Origin: JAMZMI01 sp963848175
GTDB lineage: Bacteria > Bacteroidota > Bacteroidia > Cytophagales > Cyclobacteriaceae
Assembly: GCA_963848175.1 (NCBI GenBank)
Contig: CAWKCO010000007.1
Coordinates: 1 to 64,000, forward strand
Length of the DNA: 64,000 nucleotides
Direction: 5' to 3'
Below the pieces are notes generated by a model. The model saw only the letters and a program-made list of their open reading frames with translations. It was not told the origin of the DNA and ran no database searches. Positions 17,277 through 26,502 of this stretch are shown here, in pieces. Position 1 is the first letter of the stretch; each line of letters opens with the position of its first letter. The position numbers and the translations under genes were made by a program.

Positions 17277-18677
17277 TCAATGAGGCCCCCAGAAAAAGAA
17301 TAGCGTAGGAGGGATGAGAGATAGAATGCCAATTAATGTTAAGATCGCTATCAAAGGAAGAACCCATTTCAGCCAGACCTGATAAGGAATTTTGGCGACT
17401 GCCAAAACTCCCATAGTGACTCCACTCGTAGGAATGACCATATTTGAGAGTCCATCTCCTAACTGAAAAGCCAACACAGCTGTTTGTCTGGAAATACCAA
17501 TCAAATCACTCAGAGGTGTCATGATAGGCATGGTAAGCGCAGCTTGTCCTGAGCCTGATGGTATGAAGAAGTTTAGAAAGGTTTGAAAGAAAAACATGCA
17601 CTCTGCGGAAAGGAGTAAAGGCATTTCGTTGATCAGAGAAGAAATGTGAAAAAGCATCGTATCAATGATTTTACCCTCTTCGGAGAGAATTAAAATACCT
17701 CTTGAGAAACCAATGACCATTGCGGCTGTCAGCATTTCTTTGGCTCCCTCTATGAAATTCTCGGAAACAGCATTCATTTGCATTCTATATACTATCGCCG
17801 AGGCAATACCCATTAATAGAAAAAGTCCAGCAATTTCGTTGATGTACCATCCTAACTGAGTCACGCCAATCACGAGCATACACAGTCCCAATCCTAAAAT
17901 GATAAGTACGATTTTCCGATTTACTGTCAAGTCAATTTGAGTGACTGCTTCTGTGTTCGCATTTGAATCGGATGATTTATATAGTGGGCTAAGTTTTGGG
18001 TTTTTTCCCACTTTTTTGGCGTATGCCATAATGAAGAGTGAAGTGGCTCCCGTGAGCAAAGTCCAAACGATAAGTCTATAGCCCATGCCGCTGAATGGCG
18101 GAAGCTCCGCAATTGCTTGTGCAATACCTATCGTGAATGGGTTACTAAAAGCTCCAGCAAAACCTGCCCCAGCCCCCAAAAATGGAATTGCGACACCTAC
18201 GAGCGTGTCATATCCGAGAGAATGAGCTAGAGGGATGGTGATAAGTATAAATACTAAGGTCTCTTCGCTCATGCCAAATGTGGCTCCCGCCAGTGAAAAT
18301 AGCACGGTAAGCAATGGAACAATGAGATGTTTTTTTCTAGGGTTGCGCTCTGCAAATCGAAGCATATTTTGCAAGCCACCTTCAATTGCTTGGGTGTGTT
18401 GTATGATCTTGAAGGCACCTCCTACTATCAATACAAAAGCAATGATTTGACCAGCAGCAATGAACCCTTTGATTGGGCTAAGCAAAAGGTCGAAGAAGCC
18501 CTGACCAGATGAAGCCGTGGCGGAATAGGTATCAGGTACCACAATGGTACGACCATCTTGCATTATTCTTTCAAATTCACCTGAAGGCACAATCCAAGTG
18601 AGGATTGTAACAAAAACCAAAATGAAGCCAAGAATGACTAGGGTGTCAGGGATGGTGAAGGTCTTTTGATCAGTCAT
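17277..18677 (-). CDS. YfcC-family inner-membrane carrier (C4-dicarboxylate/amino-acid type)
   Basis: A protein of 466 residues with about 12 membrane segments. The N-terminus TIPDTLVILGFILVFVTILTWIVPSGEFER, GATFGMSEETLVFILI, AIPFLGAGAGFAGAFSNPFTIGIAQ and FIPSGSGQAALTMPIMTPLSDLIG match the YfcC / DcuC-like superfamily, which carries dicarboxylates, arginine, ornithine or peptides depending on the member. It is the last gene of the minus-strand operon that includes a cyanophycinase, so the likely cargo is beta-Asp-Arg dipeptide, arginine or aspartate. That is an inference from context. Start ATG at 18677 is 25 bp from the cyanophycinase stop. Confidence 0.85.
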   Translation of the reverse strand: MTDQKTFTIPDTLVILGFILVFVTILTWIVPSGEFERIMQDGRTIVVPDTYSATASSGQGFFDLLLSPIKGFIAAGQIIAFVLIVGGAFKIIQHTQAIEGGLQNMLRFAERNPRKKHLIVPLLTVLFSLAGATFGMSEETLVFILITIPLAHSLGYDTLVGVAIPFLGAGAGFAGAFSNPFTIGIAQAIAELPPFSGMGYRLIVWTLLTGATSLFIMAYAKKVGKNPKLSPLYKSSDSNANTEAVTQIDLTVNRKIVLIILGLGLCMLVIGVTQLGWYINEIAGLFLLMGIASAIVYRMQMNAVSENFIEGAKEMLTAAMVIGFSRGILILSEEGKIIDTMLFHISSLINEMPLLLSAECMFFFQTFLNFFIPSGSGQAALTMPIMTPLSDLIGISRQTAVLAFQLGDGLSNMVIPTSGVTMGVLAVAKIPYQVWLKWVLPLIAILTLIGILSLIPPTLFFFWGPH

Positions 18678-18702
18678 TTTTGGGTTGCTGAAAATTGGGT
18701 AC

Positions 18703-19545
18703 TTAGTTTAGTTTGAATTTTTCTCCAGGAAGGTAGATCGAAAGACTGATTTTATCCTCACCCAACAATCCATTTTGCTTTTTGGAGTTTTTGCTTTCGT
18801 TTTTAAAAATGATGATTTGATGTGCTCCTACTACGGTCACTTCATCACCTATAACCATTGCGGCCGTAGCTTCTTCTATACCCCAGCCAGTAAGTGATGG
18901 CTGCTCTATGATAGCCGTGAGTAGCCTGTTGTATCTGCTGCGAGTGACAAAGTGCTGATCGATGATGATGTCTACCGGAAGTAGTCCCAGTCCTTCTTCT
19001 GTTTCCATATTTTCCGTTTCTAAGGATCTAAAGGTAGGATAGTATCTTTTTTCTTTAAGGGCTGTCCCTGTGATCATTATCTTACTCATGATTGCTGCGC
19101 CTGCGCTTGTGCCTGCGATCATATTTCCATTCTTGTATGCTGTATGCAGCAAGCTATCATAGCCATACTTGGTAGCAAGTTGCATAAACGAATGTTGGTC
19201 TCCACCAGGTATGTATATGAGTTTCGCATTCAGCAGCGAATCCTTTTTTTCTTGGTTTTCAATTTCGCTGGGCTGAATATCAAGAAAATTTTGCTGCCCA
19301 GCCGCTACAAATTGCTTCTTTGCATAGAAGGAAGAGGAATCTGGCTCTGCACTAGCCCACGGTAGGAGAGCAATGTAATCGGTCTCAGTGATGCCCGCTT
19401 CTTCAAGCATGGTTTTTATCATCTGTGGAGGCCGTTTGCCTCCACCAATGATAAATAACTTTCCATTTTTCTTTTGGATCGGTGCTTTTTCTTGAGCACA
19501 ACCCGCAAGCAAAACAATAATTAAAAGTGAAGTAAAGCGTTTCAA
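18703..19545 (-). CDS. Cyanophycinase (peptidase S51), lipoprotein
   Basis: A protein of 280 residues with a lipobox (VLLAGC, Cys16), so attached to a membrane on the periplasmic or outer side. S51 features are LFIIGGGKRPP, IYIPGGDQ, the nucleophile elbow AGTSAGA with putative Ser147, and the downstream IDQHFVTRSRYNRL with the conserved His and Arg pair seen in cyanophycinases. These enzymes cut multi-L-arginyl-poly-L-aspartate into beta-Asp-Arg dipeptides. It is 3 bp from the preceding PKD/propeller gene and 25 bp from the transporter, in one operon. The alternative, an alpha-aspartyl dipeptidase of the same S51 clan, is less likely given the DQHF motif and the neighbours. Confidence 0.9.
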   Translation of the reverse strand: MKRFTSLLIIVLLAGCAQEKAPIQKKNGKLFIIGGGKRPPQMIKTMLEEAGITETDYIALLPWASAEPDSSSFYAKKQFVAAGQQNFLDIQPSEIENQEKKDSLLNAKLIYIPGGDQHSFMQLATKYGYDSLLHTAYKNGNMIAGTSAGAAIMSKIMITGTALKEKRYYPTFRSLETENMETEEGLGLLPVDIIIDQHFVTRSRYNRLLTAIIEQPSLTGWGIEEATAAMVIGDEVTVVGAHQIIIFKNESKNSKKQNGLLGEDKISLSIYLPGEKFKLN

Positions 19546-19548
19546 TGT

Positions 19549-20682
19549 TTAATTCGTTTTTTCTCCAAGAGCCATACCATAAATTCGTGTGCCTGATGCA
19601 TCTAGCCATACTTCTGCATTCGTTCCATCCGCGTTGGCTCGTTTTATTTGTCCTGATCTTTGGTCTGTCCAATATATTTTATCGCCTTCAGGCTCATAAA
19701 ACATTCCATAAACATCTCCATCCATTCCTGTGCTAAAGGTACTTTCTATTGTCCCAGTAAGTGAAGCTACTTTAATAGCATGCGCTTCAGCTACTAAATC
19801 ATAAGTATGGTAATATATTTTATTATTGTGAACAATGATTGCAGCGCCAAGTGCTTCTGCGATAAGTTCATTTTGTCCTGTTCCGTCCGTGTTTTTAACC
19901 GATACACCACCATCGTAGGTTACCCAGTACACCTTTTTGTTAGTATTGTCTATAAAAAGACCTTCTGGGTCAGCTGTGATTCCTGTGGCAAAATTGATCA
20001 CTTCTGTGTCACTGTTGAGGCTTCCTTTTTGAACTCCATCATCTGTAGTCCAATAAAGTTCATTGGTATTATAATCTATAGCTAATCCGGCAGGACCTAC
20101 AAGACCTGTTCTAAAAACAGTTTTTGTTTTAAACTCATAGTCTGATTTGAAAATGTTCCCGCTGCTATATCCCGTGTAATAAATGAAGTTATTAACAGTG
20201 TCAGCAATGATGCTATAAGGTCTGCTTATCGGGTCACCTGCAAAAGGTATGGCTGCTGGAGCTTCTTCATTGATAAGCGCAAATTGAAATGTTTCGGAGT
20301 TTCTATCTCCAAAGAACACTTTTATACCAGAAGCATTTGGATTCTGAATGGTTACTTTTTTAGTCTTTGATATAATCTCTCTTTCGGAGATTATCGTAAG
20401 TTTTACATCATAAACACCTGGTAATGTAAATAAATGGGTTGGATTTTCTTCAGAAGATTTAGATGTTTCGATAATCCAATTATAGGTAAAACTTCCCGCT
20501 TCCTCTGGCACAATAGACAGATTATTGAATGTTACAGTGCAGGGTGCAAAGCCTTCATTGTCTAGTGTGAATGTGAAATCTGCAACTGTACTGGCAGGAG
20601 GTACTGGAAAACCATCATCTCCACATTGAGTGAAAAAAAGAAGAGATAGTACGGCTGTTAGTAGGATAAATCTGGTTTTCAT
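19549..20682 (-). CDS. PKD plus YWTD beta-propeller lipoprotein (B)
   Basis: A protein of 377 residues with lipobox FFTQC (Cys20). Residues about 35-115 resemble a PKD domain (ADFTFTLDNEGFAPCTVTFNN, THLFTLPGVYDVKLTI). Residues about 120-375 hold repeated LDL-receptor-type YWTD units (ELYWTTDD, KVYWVTYDGG, KIYWTDQRSGQIKRANADGT), which form a six-bladed propeller. In SusCD loci, genes after susD commonly encode surface ligand-binding lipoproteins, and this one and its paralogue at 20751-21893 occupy that place. I infer that they bind cyanophycin or its peptides at the outer surface. No catalytic motif is visible. Confidence 0.82.
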   Translation of the reverse strand: MKTRFILLTAVLSLLFFTQCGDDGFPVPPASTVADFTFTLDNEGFAPCTVTFNNLSIVPEEAGSFTYNWIIETSKSSEENPTHLFTLPGVYDVKLTIISEREIISKTKKVTIQNPNASGIKVFFGDRNSETFQFALINEEAPAAIPFAGDPISRPYSIIADTVNNFIYYTGYSSGNIFKSDYEFKTKTVFRTGLVGPAGLAIDYNTNELYWTTDDGVQKGSLNSDTEVINFATGITADPEGLFIDNTNKKVYWVTYDGGVSVKNTDGTGQNELIAEALGAAIIVHNNKIYYHTYDLVAEAHAIKVASLTGTIESTFSTGMDGDVYGMFYEPEGDKIYWTDQRSGQIKRANADGTNAEVWLDASGTRIYGMALGEKTN

Positions 20683-20709
20683 AAGAAGAGATATATGAGC
20701 ATTTGAAAG

Positions 20710-20735
20710 AGTCTCCGGAGCTATCTCCGGAGACT
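20710..20735 (-). repeat. Perfect intercistronic hairpin between the two propeller genes
   Basis: Eleven-base-pair inverted repeat (AGTCTCCGGAG / CTCCGGAGACT) with a 4-base loop, in the 68-bp gap between the paralogous lipoprotein genes. There is no strong U run on the minus strand, so it looks more like an mRNA stabiliser or partial terminator than a full stop. Confidence 0.7.
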
Positions 20736-20750
20736 GAAATTATAGTTTTA

Positions 20751-21893
20751 TTACTTGGCGTTTGTTATGAACATACCTCGGTTACTTCTTGCAGCATCCA
20801 CGCTCAAGTCTTCAGCATCTGTTCCATCAAGGTTTGATCTTTTAATTGCACCAACATTGTCACTAAAGTAGATTTTATTTTTAAATATGGCTAAACCATA
20901 AACCTTACCTGTAGTGTTTGTTACTTTTTGAGGACTACTAGAGCCATCTAATGGAGAGCTCAAAATCTCATTGTTATCATAATTATCAAAGTACAATAGC
21001 GACGAAGCGGCATCAACAACAATGCTATAGCCATATCCAGCGTCATCATAAGTTAGAAGTTGCTTAGCCTTTGCGTCAGTACCATCGGCTTTAGCACTCC
21101 ATACCGATTCTGCATCAACTTCCACACACGTCATATAAAGCATACCTCCAGAATAGGCTAAACCTACTGGTGACAGGTAATTGTCTGGAGGAAGATCAAA
21201 GTTATCAATCGTATAAAGTGCCTTCGACGATTTATCCGCAAGAGTTACTTCCCATATATTGTCTCCAGATTTTTCAGCAACATATAATTTTGTCCCATCA
21301 TCATTTAATGCTAAACCTCGAGGTTCGTTTAAATCTGATAAAATAATCTCTTGACCTGTACCATCTAGGTTTACACTTACGACCTGTCCATTGTCATCAT
21401 CGCTATAGTAAACTTTTCCACTTGTTTCATCATAAATCATGTGTACGGAGAAGCCAGTTGTTGAAAAAGCTGTTTCTGTCATTATTGTTTCACCAATACC
21501 ACTGAGCTTCTTTACAGTGAAGACATCATCTGTATTATCAATGAAGTATACAGTTGTAGATTCTGCTCCTACTGTTAGTTCTTTTGAAACTTGATTTTTT
21601 CCACCAGGACCTGTCGCAATTAAAGTAACAGTTACAGCACCAGTAGAAGTGTAAGTATGAGTTGGAGATTCTTCAGTAGAAGTTACGCCATCACCAAAAG
21701 ACCACTGGTAGCTTACTGCGTCTGTAGAAGTGTTTGTAAAAACGATAGCTTCTGCTTTTGGTACTGTTGTTGATTCTACTGTAAAACCTGCAACAGGTTC
21801 TTTTGTAGTCTCCTCATCTTCTGTACAGGAAGTAAGAAATGCAGCAAACCCCACTGTAAGGATTGCCAATAGATTCAGCGTTAATTTTTTCAT
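20751..21893 (-). CDS. PKD plus YWTD beta-propeller lipoprotein (A)
   Basis: A protein of 380 residues with lipobox AFLTSC (Cys22 or 23). A textbook PKD domain lies at about 33-110 (PVAGFTVESTTVPKAEAIVFTN, YQWSFGDGVTSTEESPTHTYTSTGAVTVTL). A propeller of YWTD-like blades follows (GKVYYSDDDNGQVVSVNLDGTGQ, TKLYVAEKSGDNIWEV, KIYFSDNVGAIKRSNLDGTDAE). It is a paralogue of the gene at 19549-20682 with the same architecture. Position directly after susD suggests a surface binding protein for the imported polymer. Confidence 0.83.
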   Translation of the reverse strand: MKKLTLNLLAILTVGFAAFLTSCTEDEETTKEPVAGFTVESTTVPKAEAIVFTNTSTDAVSYQWSFGDGVTSTEESPTHTYTSTGAVTVTLIATGPGGKNQVSKELTVGAESTTVYFIDNTDDVFTVKKLSGIGETIMTETAFSTTGFSVHMIYDETSGKVYYSDDDNGQVVSVNLDGTGQEIILSDLNEPRGLALNDDGTKLYVAEKSGDNIWEVTLADKSSKALYTIDNFDLPPDNYLSPVGLAYSGGMLYMTCVEVDAESVWSAKADGTDAKAKQLLTYDDAGYGYSIVVDAASSLLYFDNYDNNEILSSPLDGSSSPQKVTNTTGKVYGLAIFKNKIYFSDNVGAIKRSNLDGTDAEDLSVDAARSNRGMFITNAK

Positions 21894-21929
21894 TGTGTTT
21901 GTTTTTTTAAGGTTTGAAAGTTTTTGTTT

Positions 21930-23291
21930 TTAATTGTTTTGCACCATATCTGGGTGTTTGTTCGTATCAAGTTCTGATTGAGGAATAGGGTAGATCAGCT
22001 GCTTTTCGGAAGTAATTCCTTTGGCAGTACCCAATACCGCTAGTGCTCGATTCGTTCTTTTTAGGTCATAAAGACGATGACCTTCAGCAGAGAATTCCAA
22101 TCTTCTTTCTTGTTCTATGGCCAATCTGAATGCTGCTTGGGATGATGATTGAAGTACTTTTGAGACTATCTAAGTCCAGCTCTGTTTCGAACAGCGTTAA
22201 TCAAGTCAAATGCTTCAATATCAGCTTCGTATTTGATTTCGTTGAGTGCTTCCGCACGCATGAGTAATATATCTGCATATCTGAGCACGATGCTATTGTC
22301 CGAGTCAGTGGAGAAGTCTGTGTATTTATTAGAATAGAATTTTGCACCAGTAGGTAAGCACTTACTGGTTTTCTCAGGTCTGAGTCACTATATGCATTCG
22401 CTAGGCTGTTACTCACAGCAACTTCAAATCGACCATTTGGAGCAGGTAAGAAATAATCAGCAAGTGTATTTACATCATCATCCAAGAAACTGATTTTGAA
22501 AAATGATTTCATCATTTTCGACTGTCTTATCGAAAAGTGATTGATAAACTTCACCTTCTACCAATGCATAGTCGAAGGCCATTACCTCTGCAGTGTAGTC
22601 TACTACTTTCGACCAATTGCTTTCATAGAGATAGACACGCGCTTGCAAGGCTTTTACAGCACTTTCTCCGACCAGATCATTTCGGATCGCAGCTACACCA
22701 GTACCATTAAGTTTCACTTCAGCACTATCTAAGTCGAGGTGGATTTGCTTATAAACCTCGGCTATTGGGACTTCTTCCTATAAATAGTTCCTCGTCTGTA
22801 ATACCCAGAGTTGGGGTAGTTTTGATAGGTACTGCTCCATAGGACTTTACAAGATTGAAATGGCAAAGCGCTCTAATGAAATACAACTCTCCATCAGCCT
22901 GAGCTCTTTCGCTTTCAGAAACTACCTTTTACATCTGCTCAATTTGGATAATACGTTATTTGCTCTGATTGATAGCTGTGTAGTGCGCATTCCAAATGCC
23001 TTCTGTAGTAAGATTGAAGGAATTGGTTCTGTTCCCAAAAATCTCTCGATATTCTGTTTTGGAGCCTTCTGCCGTTAGGTTGTCGGCAGTTAAGCCACTT
23101 GCAATGATGAGGTCTTGAGCGATAAAATCATTTTGCAACCCATCATAAACACCGTTCATAGCTGCTTTTAAACCTTTGCCATTGCTAATGGCATCTTCTA
23201 TCGGTACTAGGTCTGACGGACTCACGTCCAAAGGGTCACAGCTCTGTGACACAATGCCTATAAAAAGCGTAATTAAGTATGTATATCTCAT
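21930..23291 (-). CDS. susD: SusD/RagB family lipoprotein, heavily frameshifted
   Basis: N-terminal part (23291-22956) has lipobox IVSQSC (Cys18) and the SusD start AMNGVYDGLQNDFI. Coding then continues in changing frames: QMKVVSESERAQADGELYFIRAL near 22900, NLVKSYGAVPIKTTPTLGIT near 22850, SPIAEVYKQIHLDLDSAEVK near 22770, then VKALQARVYLYESNWSKV, an IVLRYADILLMRAEALNE segment near 22290, and the RagB/SusD C-terminus RRLEFSAEGHRLYDLKR (22124-21930). At least five indels are needed; one is an extra C in a CCC run at about 22770. Together about 450 residues, the usual size. It is the substrate-capturing lid of the TonB-dependent SusC partner encoded upstream. Sequence error is more likely than decay because all parts remain recognisable. 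Confidence 0.82.
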
Positions 23292-23310
23292 GATCTTACT
23301 TTTCTTCTAA

Positions 23311-26251
23311 TTAAAACTTCAAGTTGATACCACCCATGATGGTGCGAGGTTGAGGGTAGGTAAAAAAATCAGTACCAGCACGTGTCGCACTAATACCAGA
23401 GTAGTTTACCTCAGGATCATAGCCAGAGTAGTCTGTCCATACCCATAGGTTCTGACCTGTCAAGTAAATTCTCAATTTGTCGATACCTATTTGTGAGCTG
23501 ATCTTGTTAGGTACTGTATAGCCCAACGACACATTCTTAACTCTCAAGAAACGAGCCATCCTCTATGTAATGGGAAGTGATGTCATTGTTGTAAAGACCA
23601 TTAGCTCGGGGAATAGGTGCACGATCACCAGGCTGTTTCCATCTTTGACTCACAGTGGTAAATTGATTGTCATCAGAACCGTTAGTCATATTTTCGCCAT
23701 ACTGCCTCACACCATTGTAGATATCATTGCCCACTACGAATTGTAGAAATACGGAGAGATCAAAACCTGCAAAAGATAAATTATTTGTAAATCCACCGGA
23801 GAAGTCTGGGTTAGGATTTCCAACCACTTTGCGATCGTTTCCATCGATTACTCCGTCGAAATTTACATCAGTGAAAACTAATTCACCAGTAGATGGATCG
23901 ACTCCTAGGGACTCGTACATATAGAAAGCACCAACGGGCTCACCAACGATCACCGCATTGTTTCCTCGTCCGATTTCAGTGATTGGTTGATCCTTGTACA
24001 AGGAAGTGACTTTGTTTCTGTTAAAAGAGATATTAAAGTTAGTATTCCACTGAAGAGGCTCTTCTAGTACTACACCACTTAAAGCTAATTCCAATCCTTT
24101 GTTCTCCAAAGCACCAATATTGGCTGTGATGTCTGGAAATCCAGAACTACCAGGGAGTGGTCTATCTAATAAAAGCTCGTTAGTCTCTTTGTAGTAAATG
24201 TCAGCAGTTAGGCTTAGGCGATCATTTAATATTCCTAAGTTCAATCCAGCACTGTACTGGATCGTTTGTTCCCATTGGACATTTCGGTTAGGAATATAGC
24301 TTGGTGCAGTTCCTGGGTTTAATCTATAGTTAAAACCAGATTCATAGGCATTTAAAAATTGAAAGCCAACAATTTGGTCGTTTCCAGTAATCCCATAACC
24401 TGCTCTCAATTTTAAATCTGATATGGCAGATACTGCATCGAAAAATGATTCCTCAGAGATTCTCCATGCTATTGAAGCACCTGGGAAGTTTCCATATTGA
24501 TTGTTTTGGCCAAATTGTGTGGATCCATCTCTTCTAAAACTTAGCGTGAGTAAGTACTTGTCCTGATGATTGACTGAAAGCCTTCCGAAATAAGAGTTTA
24601 GACCCCTATCTGTTGCCCCAGAGCTAAACTCTTCAATGGTGCCCGCAGACTGGAGGTATTTCAAATCGTCAGAAGGGAAGTTAATCGCTCTGATGAAGTT
24701 AAAATCTTGGTTTTCAATTTCAAAACTATAGCCGCCTAGAATATTGATGTCAGTAGCAGATCCTATATTGAATTGATAGGAGGCTGTACTCATCTGAGTA
24801 ATGGTTCTTACTTCAGTTTTGCCAGAGATACCTATTCCGTTACTGTTGGCACCTCTTCTGGTGGTGGTAGGTTCATATCTTCGTTCATCTAAGTTGTATT
24901 GATCCAGTCCAAACTGCGTTGCTAGTGAGAGTCCAGTTATTGGTGCCCATGTGACTTTGGCATTAGATAAATTTCTAAATGATGTGGCAATGTTTAATGC
25001 TTCTTTCCCAATGGCCACTGGGTTATCCCAAAAACCAGTCTCAACATATTTACCTGTAGAGTCTCTTACAGCATGAGTCGGAGGTTTTGAAATAGCATTT
25101 GGTAGCACACCGTTGACCGTTTGATCTCCAGGAACTCTATTGTTTTCAGAGCTACTTACTCCCATTTTCAATTCTACGTTCAATTTTTTGGTGATTTCGT
25201 GGTTAAGGTTCACTCTTCCATTTACACGTCTATAATCTGTTCCTATGAGAATACCTTCTTGGTCGAAAAGGCTTGCTCCAATATAGAATTTTGTGCGTTC
25301 CTGCCCGCCATTCACAGAAAGGTTTACGCTACTGATTGGGGCATCTCTAAACACTTCGTCTTGCCAGTCGGTGCTCATCGCTTGAGTTTCTATCGTGTCA
25401 TTCGGATTGAGATATTGCAAGAATTCTGTACTATTCATCAATGGCAGTTTCTTTCTCAAGCTTTGCACTCCTCGATATGCGTCTAACGTAATGTTGGTTT
25501 TTCCTGACTTCCCTGATTTGGTAGTAATCAGTACTACGCCGTTTCCACCTCTTGCGCCATATATGGCCGTAGCAGAAGCATCTTTTAGAACAGAAATAGA
25601 CTCAATGTCTGAAGGATTGATATCACTCAAAGCATTGATTCCTTGTCCCTCAAAACCAATCTGTCCGAAATTTCCAGTTGTCATGACAACACCATCTATG
25701 ACATAGAGAGGTTGTGTACCTGCTGAAATGGAGTTGGATCCTCTCACGAGTACGGAAATTGCTGACCCAGGAGTTCCGGAGTTTTGTGTCACTTGTACAC
25801 CAGCGGCTTTTCCTTGCAATGCACCATCCAAACCCGCATTTCCGGCGATCTGAAGGTCATCTGCGCTCACTTGAGTAATAGAACCAGTGATTAGTTTCTC
25901 GCTCGTACTACCGTAACCTATTACAACTACTTCACCGAGTTTTTTAACATCAAACTCCAAAGCGGCATCAATAACTGTTTTTTGACCCACAGGAATTTCT
26001 TGCGAGGTTAATCCAACAAAGGAAAATATTAACACGTCTTCAGGTTTCGCTTCAAGTTTGTAACGACCGTCTAGATCAGTTACTGTACCGTTGGAAGTGC
26101 CTTTAATGGTTATAGTAGCGCCAGGGAGCGTTTCATTGGTCGTCCCATCCTTTACAGTTCCTGATACTGTAGTGGGTGACATTTCTTGTGCATAGAGCCC
26201 TGCGCAGATAGATATACCCAAAAGGGTACAAAATAGCTTTCGTAACAACAT
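23311..26251 (-). CDS. susC: SusC/RagA family TonB-linked outer-membrane transporter (frameshifted near the end)
   Basis: Signal peptide (to about residue 21), carboxypeptidase-like N-terminal domain (VSGTVKDGTTNETLPGATITIKGTSNGTVTDLDGRY), plug (LGEVVVIGYGSTSEK, PLYVIDGV, DASATAIYGARGGNGVVLITTK) and a beta-barrel ending in a terminal Phe (MGGINLKF). The frame breaks at about 23560: GSFLES then stop, while the next frame carries LRVKNVSLGYTVPNK. Dropping one T from TTT restores GSFLRVKN. About 980 residues. It should import oligomers with SusD. The first gene of the minus-strand operon, with the 21-bp element 85 bp upstream of its ATG. Confidence 0.93.
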
Positions 26252-26336
26252 GTTCTTAATAAAGTGAAAATGGAAAAAGTACTTCCCGAGGGAAAAGAAT
26301 GTGGCTGTTAAACCAGAAGAAAAATAAGTGAGGGTA

Positions 26337-26357
26337 CTAGCAATTGAAAATAGGCTG
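26337..26357 (-). promoter_or_regulatory. Conserved 21-bp upstream element, copy 2
   Basis: Minus-strand copy of the element described at 16118, with the same CAGCC, AT, TT and ATTGCTAG blocks. It ends 85 bp upstream of the susC ATG. Confidence 0.78.
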
Positions 26358-26502
26358 CAAGTTCAGGAGGCTTAGTGCCTTCTTAGCCTGTACAGGTATC
26401 GCCTTATTTAGTTTGTTCAACATGCTAATTGAATTATAAGTCTAATTTAATTATATTTTTAATAAAATCAAATTTCATTCTCTATTATTTCAACAAATCA
26501 CC

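Noticed and set aside
21930..23291. First susD as a decayed pseudogene
   Set aside because: All SusD segments remain in order with good conservation and the clear breaks are homopolymer indels. It remains possible, but consensus error explains the whole window better.
26368..26392. Inverted repeat AGGCT/AGCCT downstream of the secreted cyanophycinase as a terminator
   Set aside because: Stem of only about 5 bp with a mismatch and no U run on the minus strand.
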